This document shows, in pieces, positions 1 through 8,709 of a stretch of 51,063 nt of DNA. The first letter of the stretch is position 1, and the number at the start of each line of letters is the position of its first letter. Source of the stretch: Candidatus Methanoplasma glyptotermitis (GTDB lineage: Archaea > Thermoplasmatota > Thermoplasmata > Methanomassiliicoccales > Methanomethylophilaceae). The position numbers were made by a program, and so were the translations under genes. Under the pieces are notes generated by a model. The model was not told the origin of the DNA. It was given only the letters and a program-made list of their open reading frames with translations, and searched no databases. The stretch is from NCBI GenBank assembly GCA_031267895.1, contig JAIRYF010000043.1, positions 1-51,063 of the forward strand. The letters run 5' to 3'.

Positions 1-513
1 GTTTTCGTTTACGTAAACTCCTCCTCCGGTAACTCCCGGACTGAGACAGTTCTGTATTACGGAACCGTCGTTCATAGTAAGACTGCCGCCTGATTTTATC
101 TCTATTCCGCCGGCTGTGCTGTTTCCGTCAAGAATTATGTTTTCAAGTATGAGATTACCGTTCACAGAACCGTGCCGTACCGATGACGGGACGGTAAGTT
201 TGAATGTATTGCCGTCTGCAGAAGTAAGTGTTACGTTCTTGTCTGCATCCAAACTGAATGCATATGTGATAGCATCATCGCCCTTGACAGTAATGGTATA
301 ATTCGGACCGCCCATATAATCATTGATACTCTTGAAAGCATCCGCGAGACTGCCGTATGCGGCAGGTGTGCCGACATCGCCGGTGACTTCATAGTTCTCC
401 GCAGAATCTGCCGATACATCATCGGTTAACGTCGGAGGAAAAAGACATACTACTGTGGCAGCCATAGCCAAAACGAGGCATAATACTCCGTATCTCGCCC
501 GGACGGCTCTCAT
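1..513 (-). CDS. Secreted adhesin-like surface protein, N-terminal part (3' end outside window)
   Basis: This reading frame is open from an ATG at 513 to the window edge, so the ORF track, which needs a stop, does not list it. The product begins with a signal peptide (charged MRAVRARYG start, then a hydrophobic run ending near residue 33). It continues with short, polar, Gly/Asn/Thr-rich beta-strand repeats such as NGNLILENIILDGN and GGSLTMNDGS, typical of right-handed parallel beta-helix (pectin-lyase-like) adhesin-like proteins. Such proteins are numerous in gut methanogens. A G-rich stretch (GGAGGGGGCGGGGG) lies about 15-30 nt upstream of the ATG. At least 171 residues are visible. Secretion and repeat type are read from the sequence; adhesion is inference. 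Confidence 0.8.
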   Translation of the reverse strand, partial: MRAVRARYGVLCLVLAMAATVVCLFPPTLTDDVSADSAENYEVTGDVGTPAAYGSLADAFKSINDYMGGPNYTITVKGDDAITYAFSLDADKNVTLTSADGNTFKLTVPSSVRHGSVNGNLILENIILDGNSTAGGIEIKSGGSLTMNDGSVIQNCLSPGVTGGGVYVNEN

Positions 514-909
514 TGGGATACACTTCCCCCGCCCCCTCCTGCTTTACGCAGTTTCGCGGAAGTGGTTATTTCTCTCACTTGTTTGATTTCCACAAAGATT
601 TTACTCCTTATTGTAGCACCGCCGTATTCCACGGGCACAGCAGGTATCCGCATATATGTATAGCGGCATGTGTGCATACGTGAACGGTACCGATATGTTC
701 TTCTCATGATATATATTGTTACCTATTCCTGTCAGATCATGCATTTCGGACTCACGAGTCCCCGTCTGACAGCCCGTATCGGCGGAAGAGTGCTTTATGC
801 ACAGTGCCGTTCTTTGAAATCTGTCTGCACGCTCGGATATTCGGCGCGATCTCCGGCCATGTTTACTGCAAACAGCTGACCGAAGATATTTTTCGCGGTC
901 TGGGAGACA
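514..909. other. Gene-poor interval
   Basis: I see no credible coding region here; the short ORFs have no domain-like composition. The interval should hold the promoter of the leftward secreted-protein gene and the downstream region of the membrane-protein gene that stops at 910. I could not pick out a convincing TATA box. Confidence 0.5.
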
Positions 910-1302
910 TCAGATCTTCTTCTTTTTATTGGATCTGGATTTAATCACATAGATGATCGCGCTTACTGCCAGAAGCATGGCTATCGCGTAGACCGCACCC
1001 ATCAGATCGCCGAGAAGCCAGTATGCCACAACTAATCCGATTATTCCAAAGACACCGTATTTCTTCAATATGCGCCCGCCGCCGAGGGCGAAAGTGAAAC
1101 CCACTATGATAAGCCACATAATAAGATTCACTATCACTGCAGAGGAAGCATTCATAATAGCCGTGTCACCGACAAAGTCGGTCACATACCGAGATATGAA
1201 GTGACCGCACAAAGCGGGCACAATTACCAGGAGAACGATCGTGAAAAGTATGCCGCTCAGAAGACTCACAGCTATGCCGGGTCTGTCATCAGACTTTGTC
1301 AT
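910..1302 (-). CDS. Small integral membrane protein of unknown function
   Basis: The ORF track extends this frame to 1818, but only the last 130 residues look like protein, and the upstream part is antisense to xseA. The ATG at 1302 gives MTKSDDRPG followed by about four hydrophobic segments (residues ~10-32, 52-72, 83-98, 100-118) and a basic tail ending SRSNKKKKI. The topology is a compact polytopic membrane protein with a cytoplasmic lysine tail. I do not recognise the family. It is divergent from xseA, with the two starts 115 nt apart. Confidence 0.6.
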   Translation of the reverse strand: MTKSDDRPGIAVSLLSGILFTIVLLVIVPALCGHFISRYVTDFVGDTAIMNASSAVIVNLIMWLIIVGFTFALGGGRILKKYGVFGIIGLVVAYWLLGDLMGAVYAIAMLLAVSAIIYVIKSRSNKKKKI

Positions 1303-1416
1303 GACCCGCAGGAGGGGCGGTGACGTACAAATACCTATCTTGCAGAAACTGCAATTTAGCCGGATGCTCGGGTGGTGAACGGCAAGTAGATTAAAGTTGA
1401 TGCATATGCACGCTGC

Positions 1417-2682
1417 ATGGCAGATACGGTAACCGTTACACAGCTGAATACCAGAGTGAAATCTGTTCTTTCGGAATGTTCTGCCGTCAATGACATTTGG
1501 GTTATAGGGGAGCTGTCCAACCTTAAAAAATATCCATCGGGGCATTACTATTTCACGCTCAAGGACAGTACAAGCGAAATAAGAGGCGTAATGTTCAGAC
1601 AGTCCAGAGGAAGAATCGATTTTGAACCGCAGGACAATATGAAGGTCACTGTATTCGGAAAAGCAGATCTGTACGTCGAAAGAGGATCGTATCAATTCAT
1701 TGCGGAGACAATGCAGAGGTCCGGGGTCGGCGACCTCTATCTGGCATATGAGGCACTGAAAAAGAAACTCGAATCCGAAGGACTCTTTGAAAGATCCAGA
1801 AAGAGAAAACTGCCTCAATATCCCCGGGTGATCGGAGTGGTGACATCCTCATCAGGTGCTGTCATACATGATATAATCACAACATCCGGACGGCTGTTTC
1901 CCGCAGATATTCTGTTATATCCGGCCAAAGTACAGGGCGAAGGGGCGGCTGAATCTATCGTCAGGGGAATACATGCCCTCAACAGAGAGGGCGTGGATGT
2001 GCTGATAGTCGGAAGAGGGGGCGGATCGATAGAAGATCTGTGGGCGTTCAACGAGGAAATGGTTGCAAGGGCGATAGCCGCGTCGGAAGCACCGGTCATA
2101 TCCGCCGTAGGACACGAAACAGATTTTACGATAGCCGATCTAGTGGCGGATGTAAGGGCTCCGACGCCGACCGGGGCTGCGGAACTGGCTCTGAGGGACC
2201 GCAGAGAATTGGCCAGACACATAGATACACATGTCCTGAGGGTTAACAGATCTCTGTCGGGAATACTGAAAACAATGCACTATAGGTTTGGGATGCTGGA
2301 ATCCAAACTTGATCCCAAATATGCGGATCAGAAGATATCGAGGTACTCGATGAGACTGGATGAACTCGGTTTCCGTATGAATTCGGCTCTGCGGAGCACA
2401 GCCGAGACTGTTCGCAGAAGATTCATAAAAATGGATTCCAACTTGGATGCGTATGTGCCGAGGATGATCGATAACGGCAGAAAAGATCTTCTGAGATACT
2501 CAGAGAGACTCGAAAACATCAATCCCGTAAGGGTCCTGGACAGAGGATACACTCTGATAACAGACATGAACGGGAAAGCCCTGACCTCCGCCGGACAGAT
2601 ATCTGCGGGATCGGAAATAAACATCATTCTCAAAGACGGAAATGCAGAGGCACAGATAACGAGAGCGGAGATGAGAAAATGA
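1417..2682 (+). CDS. xseA: Exodeoxyribonuclease VII large subunit
   Basis: The 421-residue product matches the XseA family in length and order. An N-terminal OB-fold domain (residues ~5-100) contains VWVIGELSN-like and GHYYFTLKD motifs. The catalytic Exo_endo_VII domain follows, with RVIGVVTSSSGAVIHDI, VLIVGRGGGSIEDLWAFNEE and SAVGHETDFTIADLVAD. A helical region and a C-terminal segment (LDRGYTLI) complete it. ExoVII degrades single-stranded DNA from both ends to oligonucleotides, together with multiple XseB subunits. The stop overlaps the xseB ATG (ATGA), indicating translational coupling. The ATG at 1417 fits the family's N-terminus. ExoVII is mainly bacterial, so its presence suggests an old bacterial acquisition, known also from some other methanogens. 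Confidence 0.97.
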   Translation: MADTVTVTQLNTRVKSVLSECSAVNDIWVIGELSNLKKYPSGHYYFTLKDSTSEIRGVMFRQSRGRIDFEPQDNMKVTVFGKADLYVERGSYQFIAETMQRSGVGDLYLAYEALKKKLESEGLFERSRKRKLPQYPRVIGVVTSSSGAVIHDIITTSGRLFPADILLYPAKVQGEGAAESIVRGIHALNREGVDVLIVGRGGGSIEDLWAFNEEMVARAIAASEAPVISAVGHETDFTIADLVADVRAPTPTGAAELALRDRRELARHIDTHVLRVNRSLSGILKTMHYRFGMLESKLDPKYADQKISRYSMRLDELGFRMNSALRSTAETVRRRFIKMDSNLDAYVPRMIDNGRKDLLRYSERLENINPVRVLDRGYTLITDMNGKALTSAGQISAGSEINIILKDGNAEAQITRAEMRK

Positions 2683-2912
2683 TAGAAAACACAGAAAATA
2701 TGACATTCGAAGAGAGTCTCAAGGCCCTTGAACAGCTTGTCAATGAGCTTGAGAGCGGAAATTCTGACCTGGACAAGGCTCTGGAGATATACGAGCAGGC
2801 GATGCTGCTCAGGGACCGCTGCAAGAAAATACTCGACGACTGCGACCGCAGGGTCCAGAAGATGATAGAGACATCGGAAGGTATCAAAAAAGAAGATTTT
2901 ACCGCTGAGTGA
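2679..2912 (+). CDS. xseB: Exodeoxyribonuclease VII small subunit
   Basis: The 77-residue helical product carries the XseB signature: MTFEESLKALEQLVNELESG near the N-terminus, then DLDKALEIYEQAMLLRDRC. XseB forms coiled helical hairpins that bind the large subunit and assemble the active ExoVII complex. It overlaps xseA by four bases and converges on the DUF4435 gene, overlapping its 3' end by 14 bp. Length and motif order are normal. Confidence 0.95.
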   Translation: MIENTENMTFEESLKALEQLVNELESGNSDLDKALEIYEQAMLLRDRCKKILDDCDRRVQKMIETSEGIKKEDFTAE

Positions 2913-3756
2913 TCCAGAGGACGAAGTTGTTCCTCCGTGACCACTCGGTTGTCTTTCTGTACACTTCGGTCTCCCTGAAATAATCGATACTGAATGCCAG
3001 CCTCAGTGCTCCGCTCAGCTGGCCGGTTTTTGTCCCCCTGCCATTGTAAGAACCGAAGACCTCATTCAAGCCGATTGTCAGCACAGATTCCGCATCATGA
3101 CCCCTCACAACAGTCCAAGGGTCGTCCGGAATTCCCTCTTCAGAAATCATATCTGCAAGTTCTTTTCTGCCGACTTTTCTGCTTACAGACTGAGTGAATA
3201 TTTCATCAATCATTTTTTTCATGTCAATGGCAAGCGTTTTTCTGTTTATAAATACAGAATGATCTATGTTTTTGAAATTCAGGCCGAGTCCTTCCCGCAT
3301 TGATATGAACATCAGCAGACCGATAGGATATGCAGATCTTGCGATAACGTCTTTCACCTTTCCGTGATTTTTTTCAAAATTCTCCAAAAGTTCCGGATCA
3401 GAATACTCGGTCAGAACATCGTCCAGTGCCCCGGTGCTCATCATCATTGATTCCAGGTCTCTCTTGTCTGATATGAAAATAGGCGGATTGTACTTCCTGC
3501 CGCGAAGTACGTCGGTGTCGGCATCGACTATTCCGATGGTTTTTTTATCGTTTCTCGTCCCCCAGACCTCCGCAACCGCTCTCTTCACGTTATCTTTGGA
3601 ATGTGCCGGTACGATTTTGGTCTCGGCTCTGTCGACAAATTTACCGTACAGCCTGCTGTCGGTTATGCCTTCTACTACCACAATGGGACCCTTATGAGAG
3701 GATCTGAGCATGGATATGTTGTTTGCAATGTCTGCAGAGGTAAGCTTATCTATCAT
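2899..3756 (-). CDS. DUF4435 / TOPRIM-like protein, AriB-like component of a PARIS-type defence pair
   Basis: The 285-residue product has a TOPRIM-like arrangement near the N-terminus. The acidic E of VVVEGITDSRLYGKF (residues ~26-40) is followed by IGIVDADTD (residues ~73-81), the expected metal-binding Glu and DxD positions. The middle (ISDKRDLESMMM) also fits DUF4435 proteins. It is the second gene of a minus-strand pair and overlaps the ATPase gene by 11 bp. In PARIS (AriA-AriB), an ABC-type ATPase holds a DUF4435 TOPRIM nuclease until a phage anti-restriction protein releases it; gene order and domain pairing match here. The specific PARIS assignment is inference because other ATPase/DUF4435 pairs exist. 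Confidence 0.75.
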   Translation of the reverse strand: MIDKLTSADIANNISMLRSSHKGPIVVVEGITDSRLYGKFVDRAETKIVPAHSKDNVKRAVAEVWGTRNDKKTIGIVDADTDVLRGRKYNPPIFISDKRDLESMMMSTGALDDVLTEYSDPELLENFEKNHGKVKDVIARSAYPIGLLMFISMREGLGLNFKNIDHSVFINRKTLAIDMKKMIDEIFTQSVSRKVGRKELADMISEEGIPDDPWTVVRGHDAESVLTIGLNEVFGSYNGRGTKTGQLSGALRLAFSIDYFRETEVYRKTTEWSRRNNFVLWITQR

Positions 3757-4789
3757 CTTCCGCCCTCAGTTCAACTGACAGATCCCAGTCGTCATGTATG
3801 ATCTGAGGTGAATGAGTGGCGACGATCATGCGGAAATCGCGCAGTCTGGCGATATCCGCAAATATCTTGCCGAGACTCTGCTGCCATGTCACATGCAGAG
3901 AGATCTCTGGTTCGTCTATTATCACTAGAGATCCATGTTTGGCCTCAAACAGCAGAAGATAGAACATTATCAATATCTGCTTCTCTCCGGAGGAAAGTTT
4001 GCCTATAGGGACGGCGGTACCCTTGTTTGTCCTGACACTCAGGATGCCGCTGTCGTTGATGCAGATGTTCTTGTTGACCAGAAGATCGTTCATTATGTCA
4101 ACCAGAACGATCACGGATTCGGAGAGTTCGTAGTATCTGCTGACATACTCCTCAATGGAAAACGCAAGATCTTCATATTCCTGGTGGTACTCCATTATTT
4201 CGAACCTTGACGGGGGGAACCTGCGGCCGGCGGGCATATCCGGTTCGATCCCGGCACGTTTTATGAAATCCAGTTTTGCCTTCAGGTCCTTGCTCCGGAA
4301 TTCCAGCTCGGCATCGGTCTGTTTCTTTCTGCCTTTTTTGGGTATGTCTGCGAGATGCCTGTCGTCGACTGCATCTCTGAGTCTGCACGCGAGAGTGTCT
4401 GCATAGATATCTATTGCAGGTTTGAGGCCGCATCCGGAAGACAGGACGGATCTGTCAGGGGATATGTAAAGCACGCTGAGCACACTCTTAAGCTCATCCG
4501 CGGATATTTCTTCTTCGAGCTCGTTTTTCTGCATCTGTATAAGCGGATACTCCCCGGTATTCTCCAGAATAAGCGCAGTGCCGTCGCTGAACCTGAGATC
4601 CATTCTCCGAAAACACACACCCTTCACATCATCGATATTCCCGCCGAGTACGTCTGAGATGAGTTTCATGATCGTGGATTTGCCGTATCCGTTGAGAGAA
4701 TATATGAATGTAAGACTGCTTCCGCTTAGGCTGATGTCATAATCATATTCGCCGAAAAGGCCGTATATGGCAAATCCGTTTAATTCCAT
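3746..4789 (-). CDS. ABC/SMC-like AAA ATPase (AAA_15/AAA_21 type), AriA-like component
   Basis: The 347-residue product has a P-loop near residue 35 (LNGYGKST, with serine where the first Walker A glycine is usual). It also has an ABC signature LSSGEKQ, Walker B LVIIDEPEISLH with the catalytic Glu, and an H-loop VATHSPQII near the C-terminus. The insert between Walker A and the signature (~residues 80-250) is helical and charged. This is the OLD/AAA_15 type architecture seen in phage-defence ATPases. It is first in the pair, and the DUF4435 gene begins within its last codons. The starts of this gene and the TPR gene are divergent, about 90 bp apart. Confidence 0.8.
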   Translation of the reverse strand: MELNGFAIYGLFGEYDYDISLSGSSLTFIYSLNGYGKSTIMKLISDVLGGNIDDVKGVCFRRMDLRFSDGTALILENTGEYPLIQMQKNELEEEISADELKSVLSVLYISPDRSVLSSGCGLKPAIDIYADTLACRLRDAVDDRHLADIPKKGRKKQTDAELEFRSKDLKAKLDFIKRAGIEPDMPAGRRFPPSRFEIMEYHQEYEDLAFSIEEYVSRYYELSESVIVLVDIMNDLLVNKNICINDSGILSVRTNKGTAVPIGKLSSGEKQILIMFYLLLFEAKHGSLVIIDEPEISLHVTWQQSLGKIFADIARLRDFRMIVATHSPQIIHDDWDLSVELRAEDDR

Positions 4790-4882
4790 AGACCCGCGGT
4801 AATCGGCATGAAGGTATATGAAGCCATCAACGGCAACTGCCGAATCTTAATGTTTATCTCTGTGAACCAGATACAGAAGCGG

Positions 4883-5725
4883 ATGGATAAGGAGAAAGCA
4901 CTGAAAGAAATACAGTCCAACATAAGAGCGGGGAAAACGGAACTCGCATCCAAACAGACAGCGGAGCTTTCGAATTGCTTCTCGGACGACCCGTTAATGC
5001 TGCTCACGTGCGCGTCGCTCCTCAAGGTGACAGAGGACGAAAAAGGCGCGGAAACCATTGCCGAAAGGATCCCGGGCAGTGTCAGGGATACAGGTATATC
5101 CGGTCTTGAGGTAGCCAAAGGTCTGAGAGGAATAGGTTTCCCGGCCGAGGCCGAAGAGATTCTATCGGGTCTGGACGAAAGCGAAGAGGTGATCCGGGAG
5201 AGAATGCGTGCTCTGTTTGACATGAGGATGTACGAAGAATCATCCCTGCTGTACAAACTTTTGAATTCTCCGACGACCGACGATTCAGCGGTGATGATCG
5301 AGGCGGTTTCGGCCGGAGGAGAGCACGATTCAGCGGTGAATATGGCAGAGAATTTGCTCGGAGAAGCACCTGACGATCCGACGGTCATGCGCTGTTACTG
5401 CACCGTACTGTCTGTGAGCGGAAAACGCAAAGAGGCAGGAAAATTTGTCAAAGATAACCTTAAAAAAGACAAATCGTCACCGAACGCCAATGCTTTGGCT
5501 GCCTATTATCTGTGGACAGACGGGAAGTCTGCAAGTGCCGGCGCGTACGCATCGAAGGCGATCAGGCAAGATCCCGGCAATATTATGGCTATGGAGATAC
5601 TGGCGTACTGTCTGGCGGAGAAAGGGAAATCGAAAGAGGCAAAGATAATCGCCGGAGCGATAAATGAAAATGAACCGGGCAACTCGGCCGTGGTAAGGAT
5701 ACTGGACATGTGCAGGATTACATAA
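4883..5725 (+). CDS. TPR-repeat protein
   Basis: The ORF track starts at 4808, but the ATG at 4883 is preferred. A TATA-like AATGTTTATCTC lies about 30 nt upstream, which would make the message leaderless, and the added N-terminus is not protein-like. The 280-residue soluble product consists of helical pairs of tetratricopeptide type, clearest in the C-terminal half. Examples are SASAGAYASKAIRQDPGN with MAMEILAYCLAEKGKSKEA, and SVSGKRKEAGKFVKDNLKK. TPR proteins scaffold protein-protein interactions; the partner is unknown. It lies between the defence-like pair and trkH with no operon partner. Confidence 0.75.
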   Translation: MDKEKALKEIQSNIRAGKTELASKQTAELSNCFSDDPLMLLTCASLLKVTEDEKGAETIAERIPGSVRDTGISGLEVAKGLRGIGFPAEAEEILSGLDESEEVIRERMRALFDMRMYEESSLLYKLLNSPTTDDSAVMIEAVSAGGEHDSAVNMAENLLGEAPDDPTVMRCYCTVLSVSGKRKEAGKFVKDNLKKDKSSPNANALAAYYLWTDGKSASAGAYASKAIRQDPGNIMAMEILAYCLAEKGKSKEAKIIAGAINENEPGNSAVVRILDMCRIT

Positions 5726-7258
5726 TCAGATTTTCCTGCTGCCGGCTGCGCGCCAGTCTCCTTTTATGTCCAAGATCAGTTCGGTCCAGAATGTCCTTGT
5801 GAAAAGAAGCAGCGTCATCACAACCTCCAACCGTCCGAACCACATCATAAACGACAGAAATATCTTTGATACGCTGCCTAATTCATCGAGTGCTATACTG
5901 CCTGTGTTGATCCCGGTGTTGCTGATTGTTGAAATCGACAGCCCCATCGCCTCAGACACCCCGATCTCCGGTTCCAGCACGAGCATGACTGCCACAGAGA
6001 CTGTAAGAAATGCGATGAATGCGATGATAACCACTATTGCAGAAACTACGGAATCATCACTCACAGAGTGGCCGTCCAGTCTTACGTCCCTCACGGAGCG
6101 CGGATGAAACATCTTGTACACGCCGTTTGTAAGATATGATTTGAGTATGACTATCCTATAGATTTTGATTCCCCCGGAGGTGGACCCGGACATGGAACCG
6201 AACAGCATAACTATCCACATTATCACATACGCAGCGAGAGGCCAAAATGTCTGATCAGCTATCACGTATCCTGTGGTTGTACCCATGGAGACTACTGTAA
6301 ACACGGTATTCCATACAGTGCCGCCGATATCCGCTGCTGTATTTCCTGTGCCGATGAGAATAACGGATGCGATAGCAGCCGAGGCAGCGAGGAACCATAT
6401 TACGGTCCAGACGAACTCCTGGCTTTCCCGGTATGCCGAGAACTCTCTCTTGCGTACGGCACGGTAATGGAGATAGAAATTTGTACCTCCCAGAAACATG
6501 AATGCAAGAACAATGAACTGGACTGCGAATGGGTAGCTGACGATGCTGTTTCCTCCGGCCATAAAGCCCCCTGTAGATATCGTAGAGAGTGTCATTGTCG
6601 CGGCTTCGAAAGATTCTACGCCGCTTATTATCAGCAACACTGCTTCGATTGCGGACAGAAGCACGTATATCGAAAGAAAATTCTTGGCTGCGTTCTTTAT
6701 TCCCATTGAGAAATTATAGGTACCAGAACCCGCGAATTCATTATTGACAAAAGTTTTCCCGCCGATTCCCATTGCCGGTATAAGGAACAAAAATATCAGG
6801 ACAACAGCTATTCCTCCGGCCCATTGTGTGAAGGATCTCCAGAAGATCAGGCTGTTCGGCAGAACGGCATCTCCGAGAGCCGAGACTCCCGTCGTGGTGA
6901 GTCCGCTGACCCCCTCGAAAAGAGAATCAATGAAAGAGAAACCGCAGAGACGGAAAGGTATCGCACCCACCAAGAAGGCAATCCACCAGACAACAAACAT
7001 GGTCATCATGACCTTGCTTACGGAACTTATCCTGCCGCTGCTTCTGAAAAGCAGGTATTGCAGCGCACCGAGGAACAGAAGCACCGGAACAGGACAGACG
7101 AACGGCATCGGATCCTCTCCGTAGTATACGGCGATCATCGCCGGAACCAGAAGGACGGCACCCATGGCCATATCGATTGCGCCGAGCAGCCTGATAAGAC
7201 CGCTTTCCCATCTGGCCATACTCTTCGCGCGTATGTGCAGCGTGCGGAGCATCCTCAC
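5726..7258 (-). CDS. trkH: Trk/Ktr potassium uptake, membrane subunit
   Basis: The 510-residue polytopic protein is of the TrkH/KtrB superfamily. The four pore-loop selectivity motifs are visible: LTTTGVSAL (residues ~120-128), STISTGGFM (~230), MGTTTGYV (~335) and STISNTGINTGS (~450). Each centres on the filter glycine. It starts with GTG, overlapping the trkA stop by four bases (GTGA), so the pair is co-translated as trkA-trkH. TrkH forms the K+-translocating channel dimer and TrkA is its cytoplasmic nucleotide-binding regulator. Length is normal. Confidence 0.96.
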   Translation of the reverse strand: MRMLRTLHIRAKSMARWESGLIRLLGAIDMAMGAVLLVPAMIAVYYGEDPMPFVCPVPVLLFLGALQYLLFRSSGRISSVSKVMMTMFVVWWIAFLVGAIPFRLCGFSFIDSLFEGVSGLTTTGVSALGDAVLPNSLIFWRSFTQWAGGIAVVLIFLFLIPAMGIGGKTFVNNEFAGSGTYNFSMGIKNAAKNFLSIYVLLSAIEAVLLIISGVESFEAATMTLSTISTGGFMAGGNSIVSYPFAVQFIVLAFMFLGGTNFYLHYRAVRKREFSAYRESQEFVWTVIWFLAASAAIASVILIGTGNTAADIGGTVWNTVFTVVSMGTTTGYVIADQTFWPLAAYVIMWIVMLFGSMSGSTSGGIKIYRIVILKSYLTNGVYKMFHPRSVRDVRLDGHSVSDDSVVSAIVVIIAFIAFLTVSVAVMLVLEPEIGVSEAMGLSISTISNTGINTGSIALDELGSVSKIFLSFMMWFGRLEVVMTLLLFTRTFWTELILDIKGDWRAAGSRKI

Positions 7259-8607
7259 AGCTCCAGCGGTGTTTTGTGCCCGAACAGTCTCGAGAGCTTA
7301 ACGGGGTTGACCATGTGGGTGAACAAGAGTACTTTGTCTCTGTCTCTGAATACGGTGTTCAGGCGGGGGTATTCAATGATGCCTTCTCTGACTATAGCGG
7401 CAACCCTGATCCCCTCGGGCATGTTAATGTCTCCGAGGTGCGTGTTACGCAGAACAGATCCGTCGTCGATAGTCACGCTGAAGAAGAACTCGTTGTCTCT
7501 GTCAATCGCCAATATGGCATTCTCGTCGAATATGAGGTTCTTAGTGATCTCGTTGTATATTACACGGTGATACCCGATTATTGACTCGATCCCCGTGTAT
7601 CTGAATATCTTTTCGTACTCCCGGTTGGAATATTTCGATATTATTTTCCTCGTTCCGGACCTCAGTCCGGCTATGCATGCCAGAAGGTTGCGTTCGTCAA
7701 TGGAAGATACCGTTATAATGACATCTGCTCTCTGAACATTCTCCGACCTGAGGACTGCGGGATCGATAAAATCCCCGTTCACCACAGCCACATTGTCCAG
7801 TTCTCTGGCCGCGTTCCGGCTTACATCCGGATCGTCCTCGATTATCTTGACTATTCTTTTCCTGTTGCTCTGCACGAGTCTCTTTGCCACTTCGATTCCC
7901 ACGGCACTCGCACCGAGTATCACAAACTCCTTAGCTTCCTTCTCTACCCCTATGAGTCTGTTGAATGCAACCATGGATTCCGGAGACCCGAGCACCCTTA
8001 TCATGTCTCCCGCATGTATCTCTGCGGTCTCGTTGTTAAGTATAACATCCTCTCCGCGGTATATGGCGACGATACTGCAGTCAGGCGGCGTGTCGAGGTC
8101 CAGAATGACTTTCCCGACCAGGTCGCAGTTTTCCTCTATTTTGAATGTGGCCAGAGCTATGTCCATCCTGGAAATGTGATCGTATGTAACCGCATTTTCC
8201 AAAATTGCCAGTTTTTCTATTTTTTCGGAGGTTATGAGTTCAGGGGAGATGAGAAGGTCTACTCCGTCGTACCCCTCTTTCAATGTCTTCGTTATGAAAT
8301 CCGGGTCTCTCAGGCATGCCACGGTTTTGATCCCGGGTTTTATGCGTTTGGCCATGAAACAAATGAAAAGATTGTGGCCGTCGTCCGGTATTGCCGATAT
8401 GATTATATCGGCATCAATTCTTTTTATCGTGGCTTCTATAACCTTCGGATTGCTGCCGTCTTCATGGAGAACGGACACGCTCAGCATTGCTTTCGCATTC
8501 TCCGCCTTTGCGGCATCCTTTTCCACAATGAGTACATCGTGCACCTTGGAAAGTGCCTCGGCAGAAGTGAAACCTACATTGCCCGCCCCAACAATCACTA
8601 TCTTCAT
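7255..8607 (-). CDS. trkA: Trk potassium uptake, NAD-binding regulatory subunit
   Basis: The 450-residue product has two tandem RCK units, each an RCK_N Rossmann domain followed by an RCK_C domain. The first begins MKIVIVGAGNVGFTSAEAL with a GxGxxG dinucleotide site. The second begins EFVILGASAVGIEVAKRL near residue 230. RCK_C segments include GDMIRVLGSPESM and DKVLLFTHMVNPVKL. It gates TrkH in response to bound NAD(H)/ATP. It is the first gene of the trkA-trkH operon. A possible TATA element (minus strand GCTATAATC, about 8645-8653) lies 40 nt upstream. Confidence 0.96.
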   Translation of the reverse strand: MKIVIVGAGNVGFTSAEALSKVHDVLIVEKDAAKAENAKAMLSVSVLHEDGSNPKVIEATIKRIDADIIISAIPDDGHNLFICFMAKRIKPGIKTVACLRDPDFITKTLKEGYDGVDLLISPELITSEKIEKLAILENAVTYDHISRMDIALATFKIEENCDLVGKVILDLDTPPDCSIVAIYRGEDVILNNETAEIHAGDMIRVLGSPESMVAFNRLIGVEKEAKEFVILGASAVGIEVAKRLVQSNRKRIVKIIEDDPDVSRNAARELDNVAVVNGDFIDPAVLRSENVQRADVIITVSSIDERNLLACIAGLRSGTRKIISKYSNREYEKIFRYTGIESIIGYHRVIYNEITKNLIFDENAILAIDRDNEFFFSVTIDDGSVLRNTHLGDINMPEGIRVAAIVREGIIEYPRLNTVFRDRDKVLLFTHMVNPVKLSRLFGHKTPLEL

Positions 8608-8682
8608 AGCAATGCCTGTGTCCCGACCCTAGACAGATCGGAGATTATAGCTTTAACGTTCCGAGCAGTCGGAAAATGCCGG

Positions 8683-8706
8683 GATGGGCTGCGTGGGCAG
8701 CCCATC
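8683..8706 (-). terminator. Perfect 10-bp hairpin after the peroxiredoxin gene
   Basis: GATGGGCTGC-GTGG-GCAGCCCATC is a perfect 10-bp inverted repeat with a 4-nt loop, starting four bases beyond the peroxiredoxin stop on the minus strand. It lacks a long U-tract, so it may act as an mRNA 3'-end stabiliser as much as a terminator. Confidence 0.6.
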
Positions 8707-8709
8707 TGT

